A stretch of DNA of 64,000 nucleotides from Endozoicomonas sp. G2_1 (GCF_017744155.1 NZ_JAGHQT010000013.1:37201-101200); one strand, 5' to 3'. Positions 53,815 through 63,874 are shown, numbered from the stretch's first letter. Translations and numbers: made by a program. Notes: generated by a model from the letters alone, not told the origin.

Positions 53815-54038
53815 GCCTGATTTCTCCACTCTGGTGCTTCGGCATCTAAAATTGCTTCCAAGGTTTTAATGCGCTCAGACATTTTATCTGCCAATTCCGA
53901 TAATTCAGATAACTGAATGTACTCTTCTTCGGTTAAGCCCTGACTCACTTGGCGTTTACTGCGATAGTGTAAAATCAACCAGATGGGGGCAACTAGTACC
54001 ATAAAGATGATTACTGGTGCGACGATAATTTCTTCCAC
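53811..54038 (-). CDS. pspB: Phage shock protein B
   Basis: The protein is 75 residues from GTG 54038, which has AAGGAG 7 bases upstream; the longer frame to a TTG at 54059 runs through that ribosome binding site. One N-terminal transmembrane helix (APVIIFMVLVAPIWLILHY) is followed by the coiled-coil end LSELADKMSERIKTLEAILD and APEWRNQA, close to the E. coli PspB end. It works with PspC. Confidence 0.94.
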   Translation of the reverse strand: MEEIIVAPVIIFMVLVAPIWLILHYRSKRQVSQGLTEEEYIQLSELSELADKMSERIKTLEAILDAEAPEWRNQA

Positions 54039-54132
54039 AATATGACTCCTTCGGTGCAACTGGTCAGCAATTGCAAACTCACTCGTTTAAATTTTATAGT
54101 TATTGAACTCAGCGGTGTTTAAACACAAATTG

Positions 54133-54807
54133 CTATTTTGCGTCTGAGCCTTTTTTATCTAGTTTAGCCTTTAATTGTGCCAATTCATCATCGATTTGCT
54201 CATCGGCTTCTAAATCGGCAATTTCATCGGCGAGCGATTTGCTGCCCAAATCATAAGACTCAACTTGCGCTTCAATGTCGTCAATTTTGCGCTCATAGCG
54301 ATCAAATTTGCTCATTGCATCGTTAATTTTCTCGCTGTGAATATTGTGCTTAACCTTTAAGCGAGAGCTCGCCGTGTTTTCACGCATCAAAATCGCTTTT
54401 TGGCGCGCTTTAGCATCGGCTAGCTTTTCTTGTAATTGCGCAATTTCGTCTTGCAACTTGCTAATGTGCTCTTCAACGTTATCTAACTCTTGCTGCAAAG
54501 ACTCAGCGTTTTCAGCACACTTTTTCTTTTCAAGTAATGCTGCTCTAGCTAAATCTTCGCGTCCTTTGCTCAACGCAAGTTCTGCTTTTTCCTGCCATTG
54601 GTTAGCATCCTGCTCTAGTCGGCGTACTTGACGCTCCAAATCCTTTTTATCTGCCAAGGTTTTAGCTGATGAAGAACGCACTTCAACTAAGGTGTCTTCC
54701 ATTTCCTGAATGATCAAACGCACCATTTTTGCTGGATCTTCAGCCTTATCAAGTAAGCTGTTAATATTCGAATTGATAATATCGGTAAACCTAGAAAAAA
54801 CGCCCAT
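54133..54807 (-). CDS. pspA: Phage shock protein A
   Basis: The protein is 224 residues from ATG 54807 (MGVFSRFTDI), which has AAGAGG upstream; the longer frame to 54846 is untypical. This IM30/Vipp1/PspA coiled-coil protein has LLDKAEDPAKMVRLIIQEME and long Lys/Glu-rich helices. It coats damaged inner membrane and, when free, inhibits PspF. It is first in pspABC, divergent from pspF. No pspD is present. Confidence 0.97.
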   Translation of the reverse strand: MGVFSRFTDIINSNINSLLDKAEDPAKMVRLIIQEMEDTLVEVRSSSAKTLADKKDLERQVRRLEQDANQWQEKAELALSKGREDLARAALLEKKKCAENAESLQQELDNVEEHISKLQDEIAQLQEKLADAKARQKAILMRENTASSRLKVKHNIHSEKINDAMSKFDRYERKIDDIEAQVESYDLGSKSLADEIADLEADEQIDDELAQLKAKLDKKGSDAK

Positions 54808-54853
54808 AATAGTTACCTCTTGTGATAAATGAACTTTTGCTGACAATCACTAT

Positions 54854-54869
54854 TCACAATTTGCGCCAA
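54854..54869 (-). promoter_or_regulatory. Candidate sigma-54 promoter of pspABC
   Basis: The minus-strand sequence TTGGCGCAAATTGTGA resembles the E. coli pspA promoter (TTGGCAC then GCAAATTGT), with a clear -24 half about 60 bases before the pspA ATG. But the -12 half is two bases closer than expected, or poorly matched at the correct spacing. PspF next door is a sigma-54 activator, which makes the site plausible. Confidence 0.4.
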
Positions 54870-54993
54870 CTTACAAAAAACACTTAACCTGTTGTATTTT
54901 AATAAAATAATTATTTTTATAAAAAACCTTCTTTCTTGACGAATAATAAAATAGACTAGTTATTAGTGAAATAAACCACTTATTAGGTTAACC

Positions 54994-56115
54994 ATGGCGA
55001 GATTTAACCAGCAAGATAATTTAATTGGACAATCAAATAGTTTTTTAGAAGTACTTGAGCAAATATCTCAAATCGCTCCACTGTCAAAGCCAGTATTAAT
55101 TATTGGCGAACGCGGAACGGGTAAAGAATTGGTTGCTGCTCGACTGCACTATCTGTCAAAGCGTTGGGATCAAAACTACCTTAAATTAAACTGCGCTGCG
55201 CTAAATGAAAACTTACTGGAAAGTGAATTATTCGGCTACGAGAGCGGTGCTTTTACCGGCGCCAACAAACGCCATGAGGGCCGTTTTGAACGGGCAAGCC
55301 AAGGGACATTATTCCTCGATGAAATTGCTAACACTTCGGGATTAATTCAAGAAAAGTTACTGCGAGTGGTCGAATACGGCGAATTCGAGCGCGTTGGTGG
55401 TTCTCGCACCATCAAAACCGATGCTAGGTTGATTGCCGCAACCAATGAAGACTTACCGAGCATGGCTGAAAACGGCGAGTTTAGAGCAGATTTACTCGAC
55501 CGACTCGCCTTTGATGTTATCACCTTGCCGCCACTTAGAGAACGACTTGAAGACATTGTTATGTTGGCGGAACACTTCGCCATTAATATGGCGCGAGAGC
55601 TTGAGTTTGAACTGTTTAGTGGCTTCACTGAAAAAGCCAAACGCACGTTAATGGAATACCACTGGCCCGGTAATATTCGCGAACTAAAAAACGTCGTAGA
55701 GCGCAGTGTCTATCGCTGTAATAACCCACATTTACCGGTTCATGAACTCGTGCTGGACCCGTTTGAGTCACCTTATCGGCCAAGCGCTCGCGTCAAAACA
55801 CAAGATAGAATTATCGAACCTGTACAGCAGTCAAAATCGGCCAGTAGTCAGCAAACTGACAGCAGCCTACAAGGTGCTGATATAGTTGAGCAAACTCAAC
55901 AAAATATTGTCCAAAGTAATATTCAATCTCAACAATTTCCAGTATCATTAAAAGGCTTGTCACAGCAGTATGAAATTGACTTGTTAAAGTCTGCTCTGGC
56001 TGCTTGTCAGTACAACCAAAAGAAAACAGCAGATGCGCTAGAGCTCACTTACCATCAGCTCAGAGGCTACTTAAAGAAGTATAACTTACTCGACTCAAGT
56101 AGCGATGAGGTATAA
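54994..56115 (+). CDS. pspF: Phage shock operon activator PspF
   Basis: The protein is 373 residues. The AAA+ sigma-54 activation domain covers about 8-240, with Walker A IGERGTGKELVAARL, the GAFTGA loop in ESGAFTGANKR that contacts sigma-54, Walker B GTLFLDEIAN and HWPGNIRELKNVVERSVYR. There is no receiver or sensor domain, as in PspF. A Gln/Ser-rich linker (about 265-325) leads to the C-terminal helix-turn-helix (NQKKTADALELTYHQLRGYL). It is divergent from pspA and upstream of sapA, as in E. coli. Confidence 0.96.
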   Translation: MARFNQQDNLIGQSNSFLEVLEQISQIAPLSKPVLIIGERGTGKELVAARLHYLSKRWDQNYLKLNCAALNENLLESELFGYESGAFTGANKRHEGRFERASQGTLFLDEIANTSGLIQEKLLRVVEYGEFERVGGSRTIKTDARLIAATNEDLPSMAENGEFRADLLDRLAFDVITLPPLRERLEDIVMLAEHFAINMARELEFELFSGFTEKAKRTLMEYHWPGNIRELKNVVERSVYRCNNPHLPVHELVLDPFESPYRPSARVKTQDRIIEPVQQSKSASSQQTDSSLQGADIVEQTQQNIVQSNIQSQQFPVSLKGLSQQYEIDLLKSALAACQYNQKKTADALELTYHQLRGYLKKYNLLDSSSDEV

Positions 56116-56176
56116 TTGAACTAGCACGTCATCGCTCAGCAAATAAAATTGAGTAAACAAAAACAGAGATAGCGCA

Positions 56177-57799
56177 GTGAAATTTAGTTTTTCATCACGA
56201 CATATCATCAATTACAGCTTGCTCGCGGTAATTTTTCTCTCTGGCTGTGACACCAGTGAAACTGCGCTATTAACCGAAAAAAGTATTATCTATTGCTCGG
56301 AAGGCTCGCCTGAGAGTTTTAACCCTCAAACGGTGACGTCCGGTACAACCATCGATGCGACAGCATACCAACTTTACAATCGCCTGCTCAGTTTTGACAG
56401 CCAAGATAACTCTCTGATTCCAGAATTAGCCAAATCCTGGCATATCACCAGAGATGGCACGAAAGTTACCTTTTATTTGCGCAAAGACGTTCAATTTCAC
56501 GACACAGATTACTTTACGCCAACCCGGGTACTCAATGCCGATGACGTTATCTTTAGTTTTGAACGAATTTTAGAACAAGACCACCCTTACCACGAAGTTT
56601 CAGGTGGTCGATATCCGTTTTTTAATAACAACAACTTTGCGTCAATCGTTGAGCGTATCGAAAAAATTAACGACTTCACGATTCGCTTTCACCTGACAGG
56701 CCCTAACAAAGGCTTTTTGTCGAGTTTGGCGACAGATTACGCCGTGATACTCTCGGCTGAGTACGCCGACCAACTAGCACTGCAATCAAGTGAACAAAAT
56801 ATCGATATTTATCCAATAGGTACCGGGCCATTCAAATTTCAAGAGTATCGAGCTGGCTCCTTTATTCGTTATTATCGTCATCAAGATTACTGGCAATCGC
56901 CAGCCCTCATTCAACAGCTATTATTTGATATTACGCCCAATAACACCGGTCGTTTAACAAAGCTGCTGGCTAGCGAATGTGACATTGTCGCCTACCCAAT
57001 AGCCCATCAAACAATTGATCAGCACCCTGCTTTAAGTCTCGACCAAGTCACTGCCTACAACGTTGCCTATTTTGGTTTTAACACCCAGAAGCCGCCATTT
57101 GATAATAAATTAGTGCGCCAAGCAGTTGCCTATGCTATCAACAAAGACGCGATTATGGATGCCGTGTACTACGGTCAGGCGGAACGCGCCAAGTCACTAT
57201 TGCCACCATCGGCATGGGATTACGAACAAAGCGTTAATCAAATTGATTATTCAATTGCCAAAGCACAAGAATTATTAGCTGAAGCTGGCATTGAGCCGGG
57301 TTCGCTTACAATTGATATTTGGGCAATGCCCGTGCAACGAGCCTACAACCCAGACGCGGTTACCATGGCAAAATTGATTCAAGCGGACTTACAAAATATT
57401 GGCATTAATTCCAATATTGTTAGTTACGAATGGGCAACTTTTTTAAAACGGCTATCCAACGGCGAACACCAATCAGTACTTATTGGTTGGACTGCCGATT
57501 ACGCTGACCCAGATAACTTTTTTACCCCATTACTAAGCTGCTCATCGGCGCGCACTGGTACCAACCGCGCCTTGTGGTGCAATGATGAATTTGATCAATT
57601 ACTCGCCGATGCTCTGGCAACATCGAGCAGCGAGCAGCGTCGTGCTTACTATCAGCAAGCGATTGAATTAATTGCCCAAGAAGTGCCGCTTGTTCCTATC
57701 GCTCACTCTAAGCGCTTTCAAGCACGTTCGAGTAGCGTGCAAGGTTTAGTGCTAGATCCATTTGGTGGTATTGATTTTACCAAGGTAACGAAAAACTAA
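56177..57799 (+). CDS. sapA: SapA-type periplasmic peptide-binding lipoprotein
   Basis: The protein is 540 residues. A lipoprotein signal ends LSGC (Cys at 24). The SBP_bac_5 fold follows: YCSEGSPESFNPQTVTSGT, LIPELAKSWHITRDGTKVTF, the YPIGTGPFKFQEYRAGSFIRY signature, and WTADYADPDNFFTPLLSCSS. SapA binds peptides, including antimicrobial peptides and haem in some species, for the SapBCDF importer. It overlaps sapB by one base (TAATG). Confidence 0.95.
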   Translation: MKFSFSSRHIINYSLLAVIFLSGCDTSETALLTEKSIIYCSEGSPESFNPQTVTSGTTIDATAYQLYNRLLSFDSQDNSLIPELAKSWHITRDGTKVTFYLRKDVQFHDTDYFTPTRVLNADDVIFSFERILEQDHPYHEVSGGRYPFFNNNNFASIVERIEKINDFTIRFHLTGPNKGFLSSLATDYAVILSAEYADQLALQSSEQNIDIYPIGTGPFKFQEYRAGSFIRYYRHQDYWQSPALIQQLLFDITPNNTGRLTKLLASECDIVAYPIAHQTIDQHPALSLDQVTAYNVAYFGFNTQKPPFDNKLVRQAVAYAINKDAIMDAVYYGQAERAKSLLPPSAWDYEQSVNQIDYSIAKAQELLAEAGIEPGSLTIDIWAMPVQRAYNPDAVTMAKLIQADLQNIGINSNIVSYEWATFLKRLSNGEHQSVLIGWTADYADPDNFFTPLLSCSSARTGTNRALWCNDEFDQLLADALATSSSEQRRAYYQQAIELIAQEVPLVPIAHSKRFQARSSSVQGLVLDPFGGIDFTKVTKN

Positions 57800-58827
57800 T
57801 GCTGTTATTTTTTGTTCGTCGTCTTAGCCTGTTTTTGTTTACCATGTTGTTATTAACATGGTTTGCTTTTAGCCTTGCTCACTTATTTCCTGGTGATCCA
57901 CTGATTAACTTGACCGGACAAGTCAATGCCAACCCGGAGCAATTAATTGCCTTAGGTCAGCAGTATCACACCGAAGATCACATGATTTTCCAATATTTTT
58001 CTTACCTTGAGCACATTATCAGTGGTGACTTAGGGCTCTCAATGGCAAGCCAATTACCTATTGCTAGTGAATTAGCCAACCTGTTACCAGCAACCATTGA
58101 GCTCAGTATTGTCGCTTTAGCCATTGCCATGATAACCGGTGTCCCGATAGGCTTTGTTGCCGCAATCTATCACAAGCGAAAAGTTGACGACGTGATTCTC
58201 ACGTTTTCGATGATAGGTTATTCTATCCCTATTTTTTGGCTCGGTTTACTAGCTGTATTGATCTTTTCAATAGAACTGGGATGGTTGCCATCAGCTGGTC
58301 AACTCAGCTTAATTTACGAGATTGACCACGTCACAGGCTTTTTGATTATTGATATTTTACTCAGTGACAACACCTATAAATGGCAAGCATTTGCCGACGC
58401 TACTGCCCATATTATTTTACCCGCTTGTGTAGTCGCACTGGCACCGGCGACCATTTTTATTCGCTTAGCGCGTACGACTATGCTGGAGATATTAGAGACT
58501 AGCTATATCAAAGCAGCCAAGGCTAAAGGCCTGAGCTTTAGGCAAATTATCTATCGTCACGCGGTTCGCAACGCCATGATACAAGTCGTCAGGCATGTTG
58601 GATTGCAGTTTGCGAGCTTAATGACCTTAGCCATGGTTACCGAGGTTATTTTTAGCTGGCCAGGCATTGGCCGCTGGCTTATCGACAGCATTTATCAACG
58701 CGACTACACCGCCATTCAAAACGGCTTACTGGTATTGTCAATTTTCATCTTTATCGTCCACATTATTACCGATTTGACTTACGCGGGACTGAACCCTTTG
58801 GCTAGGGAGCGCTCTTATGGCTCGTGA
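57799..58827 (+). CDS. sapB: SapB ABC transporter permease
   Basis: The protein is 342 residues with six membrane segments, starting FFVRRLSLFLFTMLLLTWFAF. The DppB/OppB-type inner-membrane permease signature is AKAKGLSFRQIIYRHAVRNA (EAA loop that contacts the ATPases). It pairs with SapC. It overlaps sapA by 1 base and sapC by 11, so the operon is translationally coupled. Confidence 0.95.
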   Translation: MLLFFVRRLSLFLFTMLLLTWFAFSLAHLFPGDPLINLTGQVNANPEQLIALGQQYHTEDHMIFQYFSYLEHIISGDLGLSMASQLPIASELANLLPATIELSIVALAIAMITGVPIGFVAAIYHKRKVDDVILTFSMIGYSIPIFWLGLLAVLIFSIELGWLPSAGQLSLIYEIDHVTGFLIIDILLSDNTYKWQAFADATAHIILPACVVALAPATIFIRLARTTMLEILETSYIKAAKAKGLSFRQIIYRHAVRNAMIQVVRHVGLQFASLMTLAMVTEVIFSWPGIGRWLIDSIYQRDYTAIQNGLLVLSIFIFIVHIITDLTYAGLNPLARERSYGS

Positions 58828-59713
58828 TAAAATTTATCAGGAAGAAGAATTCCCATCGCCGATTCAGCAACTATGGCAAAGCTTTAGAGAAACCCCCGTT
58901 GTTATGGTTGGGTTTTGTTGTTTTGTGTTTCTGGTTGCACTGGCGTTGTTTTCGCCAATTATTACACCCTACTCCTCAATTGAGAATCACCTTGATAGCT
59001 TGTTAGTGCCTCCAGCCTGGGACGACAAGGGCAATGTCAGCTTTTTACTCGGTACCGACAACTTGGGACGAGACATGCTGTCACGTCTTATTCACGGTGC
59101 TTCACTGACCTTTGGCAGCAGCTTTATCGTGGTTATTATTTCACTGTTTTTAGGCGTCATTATCGGTTCACTGGCAGCACTAACCAAAGGCTTGAAATCG
59201 AGCTTTCTAAATCATTTTCTCGATGTCGTTTTATCGATTCCATCACTGCTCTTTGCCATCGTTATCGTCGCGATTCTCGGCCCGGGTCTTGAAAATACCC
59301 TATTTGCCATTACCGTGGTATTAATTCCGCAATTTGTTCACGTTACTCGCAACGCCATTAGTGAAGAATTTGATAAAGACTATGTACTGGCATCGCGTTT
59401 AGACGGCGCCAGTAAATACCGCATTTTGATTTACTCTATCTTTCCCAATATTATCGACAAGATTATTCGTCAAGCGACATTAGCACAATCGGCCGCCATT
59501 TTAGATATTGCCGCTTTGGGCTTTCTTGGCTTAGGAGCGCCTATTCCGCTACCTGAGTGGGGTGCGATGCTCGCCAATGGTATCGACTTGTTTTACATTG
59601 CCCCTTGGACAGTTTATTTGCCGGGGCTGGCGATATTGTTTTCTGTCATCGCTACTAATCTAGTCGGTGAAGGTATGCGTCACGCTGTTAGAGCCCGTAA
59701 GGAGTATCAATGA
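58817..59713 (+). CDS. sapC: SapC ABC transporter permease
   Basis: The protein is 298 residues. This OppC/DppC-type permease has an N-terminal cytoplasmic segment, then membrane helices. LLGTDNLGRDMLSRLIHGA is the typical OppC segment, and ASRLDGASKYRILIYSIFPN is the EAA loop. It forms the channel with SapB. The stop overlaps the sapD start (ATGA). Confidence 0.95.
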   Translation: MARDKIYQEEEFPSPIQQLWQSFRETPVVMVGFCCFVFLVALALFSPIITPYSSIENHLDSLLVPPAWDDKGNVSFLLGTDNLGRDMLSRLIHGASLTFGSSFIVVIISLFLGVIIGSLAALTKGLKSSFLNHFLDVVLSIPSLLFAIVIVAILGPGLENTLFAITVVLIPQFVHVTRNAISEEFDKDYVLASRLDGASKYRILIYSIFPNIIDKIIRQATLAQSAAILDIAALGFLGLGAPIPLPEWGAMLANGIDLFYIAPWTVYLPGLAILFSVIATNLVGEGMRHAVRARKEYQ

Positions 59714-60702
59714 ACCTACTTGATATTCGCAACTTATCAATAGAGTTAATTGGCCAAAAACACGATATTCTCGCTGTTGACCGGGTTAGCTTGACCATGA
59801 AAGAAGGTGAAGTGCGCGGCTTAGTCGGCGAGTCGGGTTCGGGTAAGTCACTGCTCGCTCAAGCCATTATCGGTGTACTTGACGAAAGCCGGTGGCGCGT
59901 CCACGCCGATCGGTTTCATTGGCGTGGTCAAGACTTATTGCGCCTGCCAATTGAAGAGCGCAAGGCGATTATTTCAAAAGATGTCGCCATGATTTTTCAA
60001 GAGCCTATTGCTTGTCTTGATCCAACAACGACAATTGGCGAGCAACTAGAAGAAGCGGTGCCAGAGTCTATGCTTTATGGCTTTTTCTGGCAAAAGCGAC
60101 AGCAGCGCAAAAAAGCCGTGATTAAGTTGCTACACCGCGTTGGTATTAAACAGCACACCATGTGTATTAACAGCTATCCTCATCAGCTTACCGAAGCTTT
60201 GTGTCAACGGGTGATGATCGCGATTGCACTAGCACGCAGACCAATATTACTGATTGCAGATGAGCCAACTGCGGCCATGGAAAGTACTAACCAAGGACAA
60301 ATATTTCGGTTGTTAGCCAGCTTAAATCAGCTGAAAAACATGTCGATACTATTGATTAGTCATGACCTAGAAAATGTCACCCACTGGACGCACACAATTA
60401 CCGTAATGTACAGCGGTCAATTCGTCGAAGCAGGCACCACCAAGCAGATTTTTACTAAGCCGTATCACCCGTATACGCAAGCACTGCTCGACAGCAGTCC
60501 GAAAGCTAATATGCACTTGCCGGCAAAGGCGCGCTTGATGACATTACCCGGTAGTATTCCTATCTTGCAACACTTACCAATTGGTTGTCGCTTAGGCCCA
60601 CGCTGCCCAAGAGCGCAAAAACAATGCGTTAACGCGCCTAAGGTTAAAAACTATCACGGCCACCAAGTTAGCTGTCACTTCTCGCTCAAGGATCTTTACT
60701 AA
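59710..60702 (+). CDS. sapD: SapD ABC transporter ATP-binding protein
   Basis: The protein is 330 residues. Walker A is GLVGESGSGKSLLAQ and Walker B region ILLIADEPTAAME. The signature loop reads HQLTEALCQRVMIAIAL rather than LSGGQ, which is the known SapD variation and suggests an altered ATP site. The C-terminal oligopeptide-transporter motif has Cys residues (GCRLGPRCPRAQKQC) that fit an iron-sulfur-like or metal cluster seen in this family. SapF begins one base after the stop. Confidence 0.95.
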   Translation: MNLLDIRNLSIELIGQKHDILAVDRVSLTMKEGEVRGLVGESGSGKSLLAQAIIGVLDESRWRVHADRFHWRGQDLLRLPIEERKAIISKDVAMIFQEPIACLDPTTTIGEQLEEAVPESMLYGFFWQKRQQRKKAVIKLLHRVGIKQHTMCINSYPHQLTEALCQRVMIAIALARRPILLIADEPTAAMESTNQGQIFRLLASLNQLKNMSILLISHDLENVTHWTHTITVMYSGQFVEAGTTKQIFTKPYHPYTQALLDSSPKANMHLPAKARLMTLPGSIPILQHLPIGCRLGPRCPRAQKQCVNAPKVKNYHGHQVSCHFSLKDLY

Positions 60703-61491
60703 ATGGCAAAGTTATTAGAAGTTAGTAATTTGAGTAAAGCCTACAAGTTGCCAGGTTACTTTTTTAATCGCAAAATTTGCAACGCCCTTGAGCCTTTGTC
60801 ATTCAATTTACAAGCCTATAAGACACTAGCAGTTGTTGGCGAAATGGGCTCGGGCAAGTCAACGCTTGCGAAACTGTTAGTCGGTGCTGAAAAACCGACA
60901 ACAGGGAAAATCAAGCTAAATGGTCAAACCCTTGAAGCGGGTAACTTTGGCCAACGCTGTCAGCATATTAGAATGATATTTCAAGACTCTGGCACGACAC
61001 TAAACCCGAGCTTAACCATCAAACAAATTCTCGATGAAACGGTAAAACTCAATACCGACTTAGATACTATGGAGCGTATCCAGTTAATTAGAGCGACATT
61101 ACAAAAAGTCGGACTATTGCCAGATCATATGAATTTTTACCCCCACATGCTTTCAGGGGGGCAAAAACAAAGGGTTTCATTAGCACGTGCTATAATTCTC
61201 GAACCTCAGGTGGTGATTCTAGATGAAGCACTTGCCGCCTTAGATCCATCACTGCGCTCGCAAATGATTAACCTATTACTCGATTTACAAGAGCAAATGG
61301 GGTTGGCTTTTGTCTTAATCTCCCATAATTTGGGCATCGTACGCCATTTCAGCGACGAAATGATGGTGCTTTACCACGGGCAAGTCATTGAATACGGTGA
61401 CACCCAAACCATCTTAAAAGCACCTAAACACAAGTACACACAAAAGCTGATTTTGAGTCAAAGCTTCCAAGATAAAGCGCTGAGCAACTAA
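60703..61491 (+). CDS. sapF: SapF ABC transporter ATP-binding protein
   Basis: The protein is 262 residues. Walker A is VVGEMGSGKSTLAKLL, the ABC signature HMLSGGQKQRVSLARA, and Walker B VVILDEALAALDP. It is the second ATPase of the importer and has a canonical signature loop where SapD does not. It is the last gene of sapABCDF, followed after about 80 bases by a terminator shared with ppiD. Confidence 0.95.
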   Translation: MAKLLEVSNLSKAYKLPGYFFNRKICNALEPLSFNLQAYKTLAVVGEMGSGKSTLAKLLVGAEKPTTGKIKLNGQTLEAGNFGQRCQHIRMIFQDSGTTLNPSLTIKQILDETVKLNTDLDTMERIQLIRATLQKVGLLPDHMNFYPHMLSGGQKQRVSLARAIILEPQVVILDEALAALDPSLRSQMINLLLDLQEQMGLAFVLISHNLGIVRHFSDEMMVLYHGQVIEYGDTQTILKAPKHKYTQKLILSQSFQDKALSN

Positions 61492-61573
61492 TCATTTAAA
61501 GTAAGTAAAGAAAAACACTTGAATAGCTAGCAGCAAAACTAATTCAATAAAACTGATTCCGCAAAACTAGGAA

Positions 61574-61605
61574 TTAAAAAAGCCCGCTTATTGCGAGCTT
61601 TTTTA
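61574..61605. terminator. Bidirectional terminator between sapF and ppiD
   Basis: AAAAAGCCCGC and GCGAGCTTTTT arms (one mismatch) with a 5-base loop have an A run on one side and a T run on the other. It serves both convergent genes. Confidence 0.85.
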
Positions 61606-61645
61606 TTCGAACTAACTTGGGTTTAACATTAACAGTTACCGAACC

Positions 61646-63559
61646 TTAAAACGGCGTGTTAGTGCTCTGTTCAATTAAACTCTTACGCGTTATTTTGGCA
61701 TCGGCTTTTAGTGACTCAATGTAAGCGCCATAGCTCGCTTGTGCCAACTGAGAGGCTTGTTGCTGACTCAAATTAGGATCGGCTAGGTCACTGCCCTGAG
61801 TTACTGCGGTAACTTCAACTAAAGCAATATCACCATTGGTTAGCGCCACCGTCGCGACCGAGACAGCGCCATCTACCGGATGCGGCAAGACGAAGGCTTC
61901 TTGACTGATATTGCGGTCTACGTCACCACCAAAGCGCGTTAAACCAGTCTTTTCAACAAAGCTAGCGTTATTTGCTGCCAATTCACTCGTAATATCGCCA
62001 CCTGATTTGCGCGTTGCCAGTAGCTTGTCTGCAAGTGCTTGTGCTTGCGCTGAAGCTTTGTCAGCGGTCAACGCTTGTTTAATACCCGCTTCCACTTCTG
62101 CTAATGGCTTAGTGTTTGCTGCTTTGTATTCATTTAAGCGAACAACCATAACAAGGTCGTCGTTCACTTCAATAATATCTGAATTAACGTTGTCGTTAAG
62201 GACTAAATCTGAGAATGCTGCGTCAACTAAACTATTGTTATCAAACGGGGCAAGATTACCACCACGAGTTAACCATGCAGATGTTTGTACTTGACCATTA
62301 ACAACACCAGCAGCATCTTCAAGGCTATCAGGAAACTCGAAGCTTACGCGAGCAAGTTCTTGCTGTAATTCAAAGAATTTGTCGCGGGCTTGGTCTTGGC
62401 TTAATTGAACCATTAACTCAGCTTTAGCGTCTTCAAATGATTGCACTTGCTCTGCTTTAAAGTCGGTTAACTTAATAATATGGAAGCCAAAGTCAGAACG
62501 AACGACGTCACTAAGTTGTCCTGCTTGATTCAATGCTAAAGCTGCTTGCTCAAAACTTGGATCCATAACACCAAGTTCCAACCAATCTAAATCGCCACCG
62601 TTTTCGGCACTGACCACATCAGCTGAAAACTCAGCCGCTAACTCAGCGAAGTCTTCACCTTGATTAAGGCGGTTCAATAAATCTTGAGCTTGTTGTTCAG
62701 CTGCAGCTTCGTCGTCGTTAAATTCAAGTAAAATGTGAGCTACACGACGCTGAGCATCGGTGCGAAAGCTCGCTTCGTTTTGCTCATAAAAAGCTTGCGC
62801 GTCTGCTTCAGTAATATCAATTGTTTTGGCAATATCAGCAACGTCTAGCGCTACGTAATCAACCTTAACACGCTCAGGGTTCTGGTAACGAGCTTCGTTG
62901 TCTTGGTAGTACTGATTAACTTCTTCATCGGTTAGTTCAACACCGGCTTTAAACTGCTCAGCTGAAATCGTGGCAAAGCGAATATCGCGGGTTTGATTGC
63001 GCAAAGCCGCTAATTGACTCGCTTGATAAGGTAGGCTAAATTCACTACCGACAATCGCTTGAGTCAGTAAACGGCGAGCCATTTCAACGCGCATGTAGTC
63101 GCGGAAACTCGACGATTGATAAAAACCAGCTTGATTGATTAAAGCGATATAGCGATTGTTGTCGAAAACACCATCCACTTGGAATTCTGGCATTTCGCGA
63201 ATAGTTTTCTTAATGCGCTCATCTGAAATGCGAATCGCCAAGGCATCAGCATTTTGATCTAGTAACTTTTCATTGATCAAGTTATCTAACACGTTTTGAC
63301 GTAAGCTTGCTAAGTAAGTGCCGTCTGACGCTAACGTTTCAAACATTTCGCCAAACTGTTGCGCCAATCGATTGCGCTGCGCTTGATACGCTTGCTCAAA
63401 TGCCTGTTGAGAGATTTTGTCGCCATTAACTTCTGCTACAGAGGTATCTACCGTACTGGTATAACTACCAACACCAGCAACAGCAAAGGTTAAGATTATC
63501 AAGCCGAGAATAATCTTGGCCGTTACCCCCTGTGAATTTTCACGAATATTTTCTAACAT
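61646..63559 (-). CDS. ppiD: Periplasmic folding chaperone PpiD
   Basis: The protein is 637 residues. An N-terminal membrane anchor (about 13-32, ILGLIILTFAVAGVGSY) precedes a SurA_N-like helical domain. A parvulin-type domain follows at about 265-360 (RVAHILLEFNDDEAAA, FSADVVSAENGGDLDWL, VRSDFGFHIIKL), then a long C-terminal helical part. PpiD helps proteins leave the Sec translocon. The catalytic activity of its parvulin domain is weak or absent in E. coli. In most relatives hupB lies just upstream; here an insertion sequence is found instead. Confidence 0.95.
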   Translation of the reverse strand: MLENIRENSQGVTAKIILGLIILTFAVAGVGSYTSTVDTSVAEVNGDKISQQAFEQAYQAQRNRLAQQFGEMFETLASDGTYLASLRQNVLDNLINEKLLDQNADALAIRISDERIKKTIREMPEFQVDGVFDNNRYIALINQAGFYQSSSFRDYMRVEMARRLLTQAIVGSEFSLPYQASQLAALRNQTRDIRFATISAEQFKAGVELTDEEVNQYYQDNEARYQNPERVKVDYVALDVADIAKTIDITEADAQAFYEQNEASFRTDAQRRVAHILLEFNDDEAAAEQQAQDLLNRLNQGEDFAELAAEFSADVVSAENGGDLDWLELGVMDPSFEQAALALNQAGQLSDVVRSDFGFHIIKLTDFKAEQVQSFEDAKAELMVQLSQDQARDKFFELQQELARVSFEFPDSLEDAAGVVNGQVQTSAWLTRGGNLAPFDNNSLVDAAFSDLVLNDNVNSDIIEVNDDLVMVVRLNEYKAANTKPLAEVEAGIKQALTADKASAQAQALADKLLATRKSGGDITSELAANNASFVEKTGLTRFGGDVDRNISQEAFVLPHPVDGAVSVATVALTNGDIALVEVTAVTQGSDLADPNLSQQQASQLAQASYGAYIESLKADAKITRKSLIEQSTNTPF

Positions 63560-63874
63560 CTTTTTCTCTTTATCGACTGCTTCTCAATATGTACAGTGAT
63601 GTACTTTCCATCTGTTACCTCATTTTGGCAGTGCAAAGTCTATTTGCTCGTTTGCCACAATAGGTAAAACCTTGATATTTGACCGGCTATACTAGCCGAA
63701 GGCATAGCAAAAAGAAACAGTTTGAGGCCAAATTACGCGCTATTTTGCCAACCATTTCGACCTTGCTAAACAATTGTCTCAGCCGCAAGTTTAAACGCTT
63801 AAAAATCATACTAACAAGAACAACTCATTCTGGTTTTACGCTGTAAATATTACAAAACTCAAACGTTATTGAGG
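63560..63874. other. Upstream region of ppiD
   Basis: About 315 bases between the ppiD start and the insertion sequence end. The ppiD promoter must lie here. No ORF, hairpin terminator or RNA gene is evident. In related genomes hupB would be expected nearby, but no HU-like frame is seen before the window ends. Confidence 0.4.

Noticed and set aside
60160..60220. SapD as a broken ATPase because of its altered signature loop
   Set aside because: The LTEALCQR form in place of LSGGQ is typical of SapD proteins, so it is not evidence of a pseudogene.
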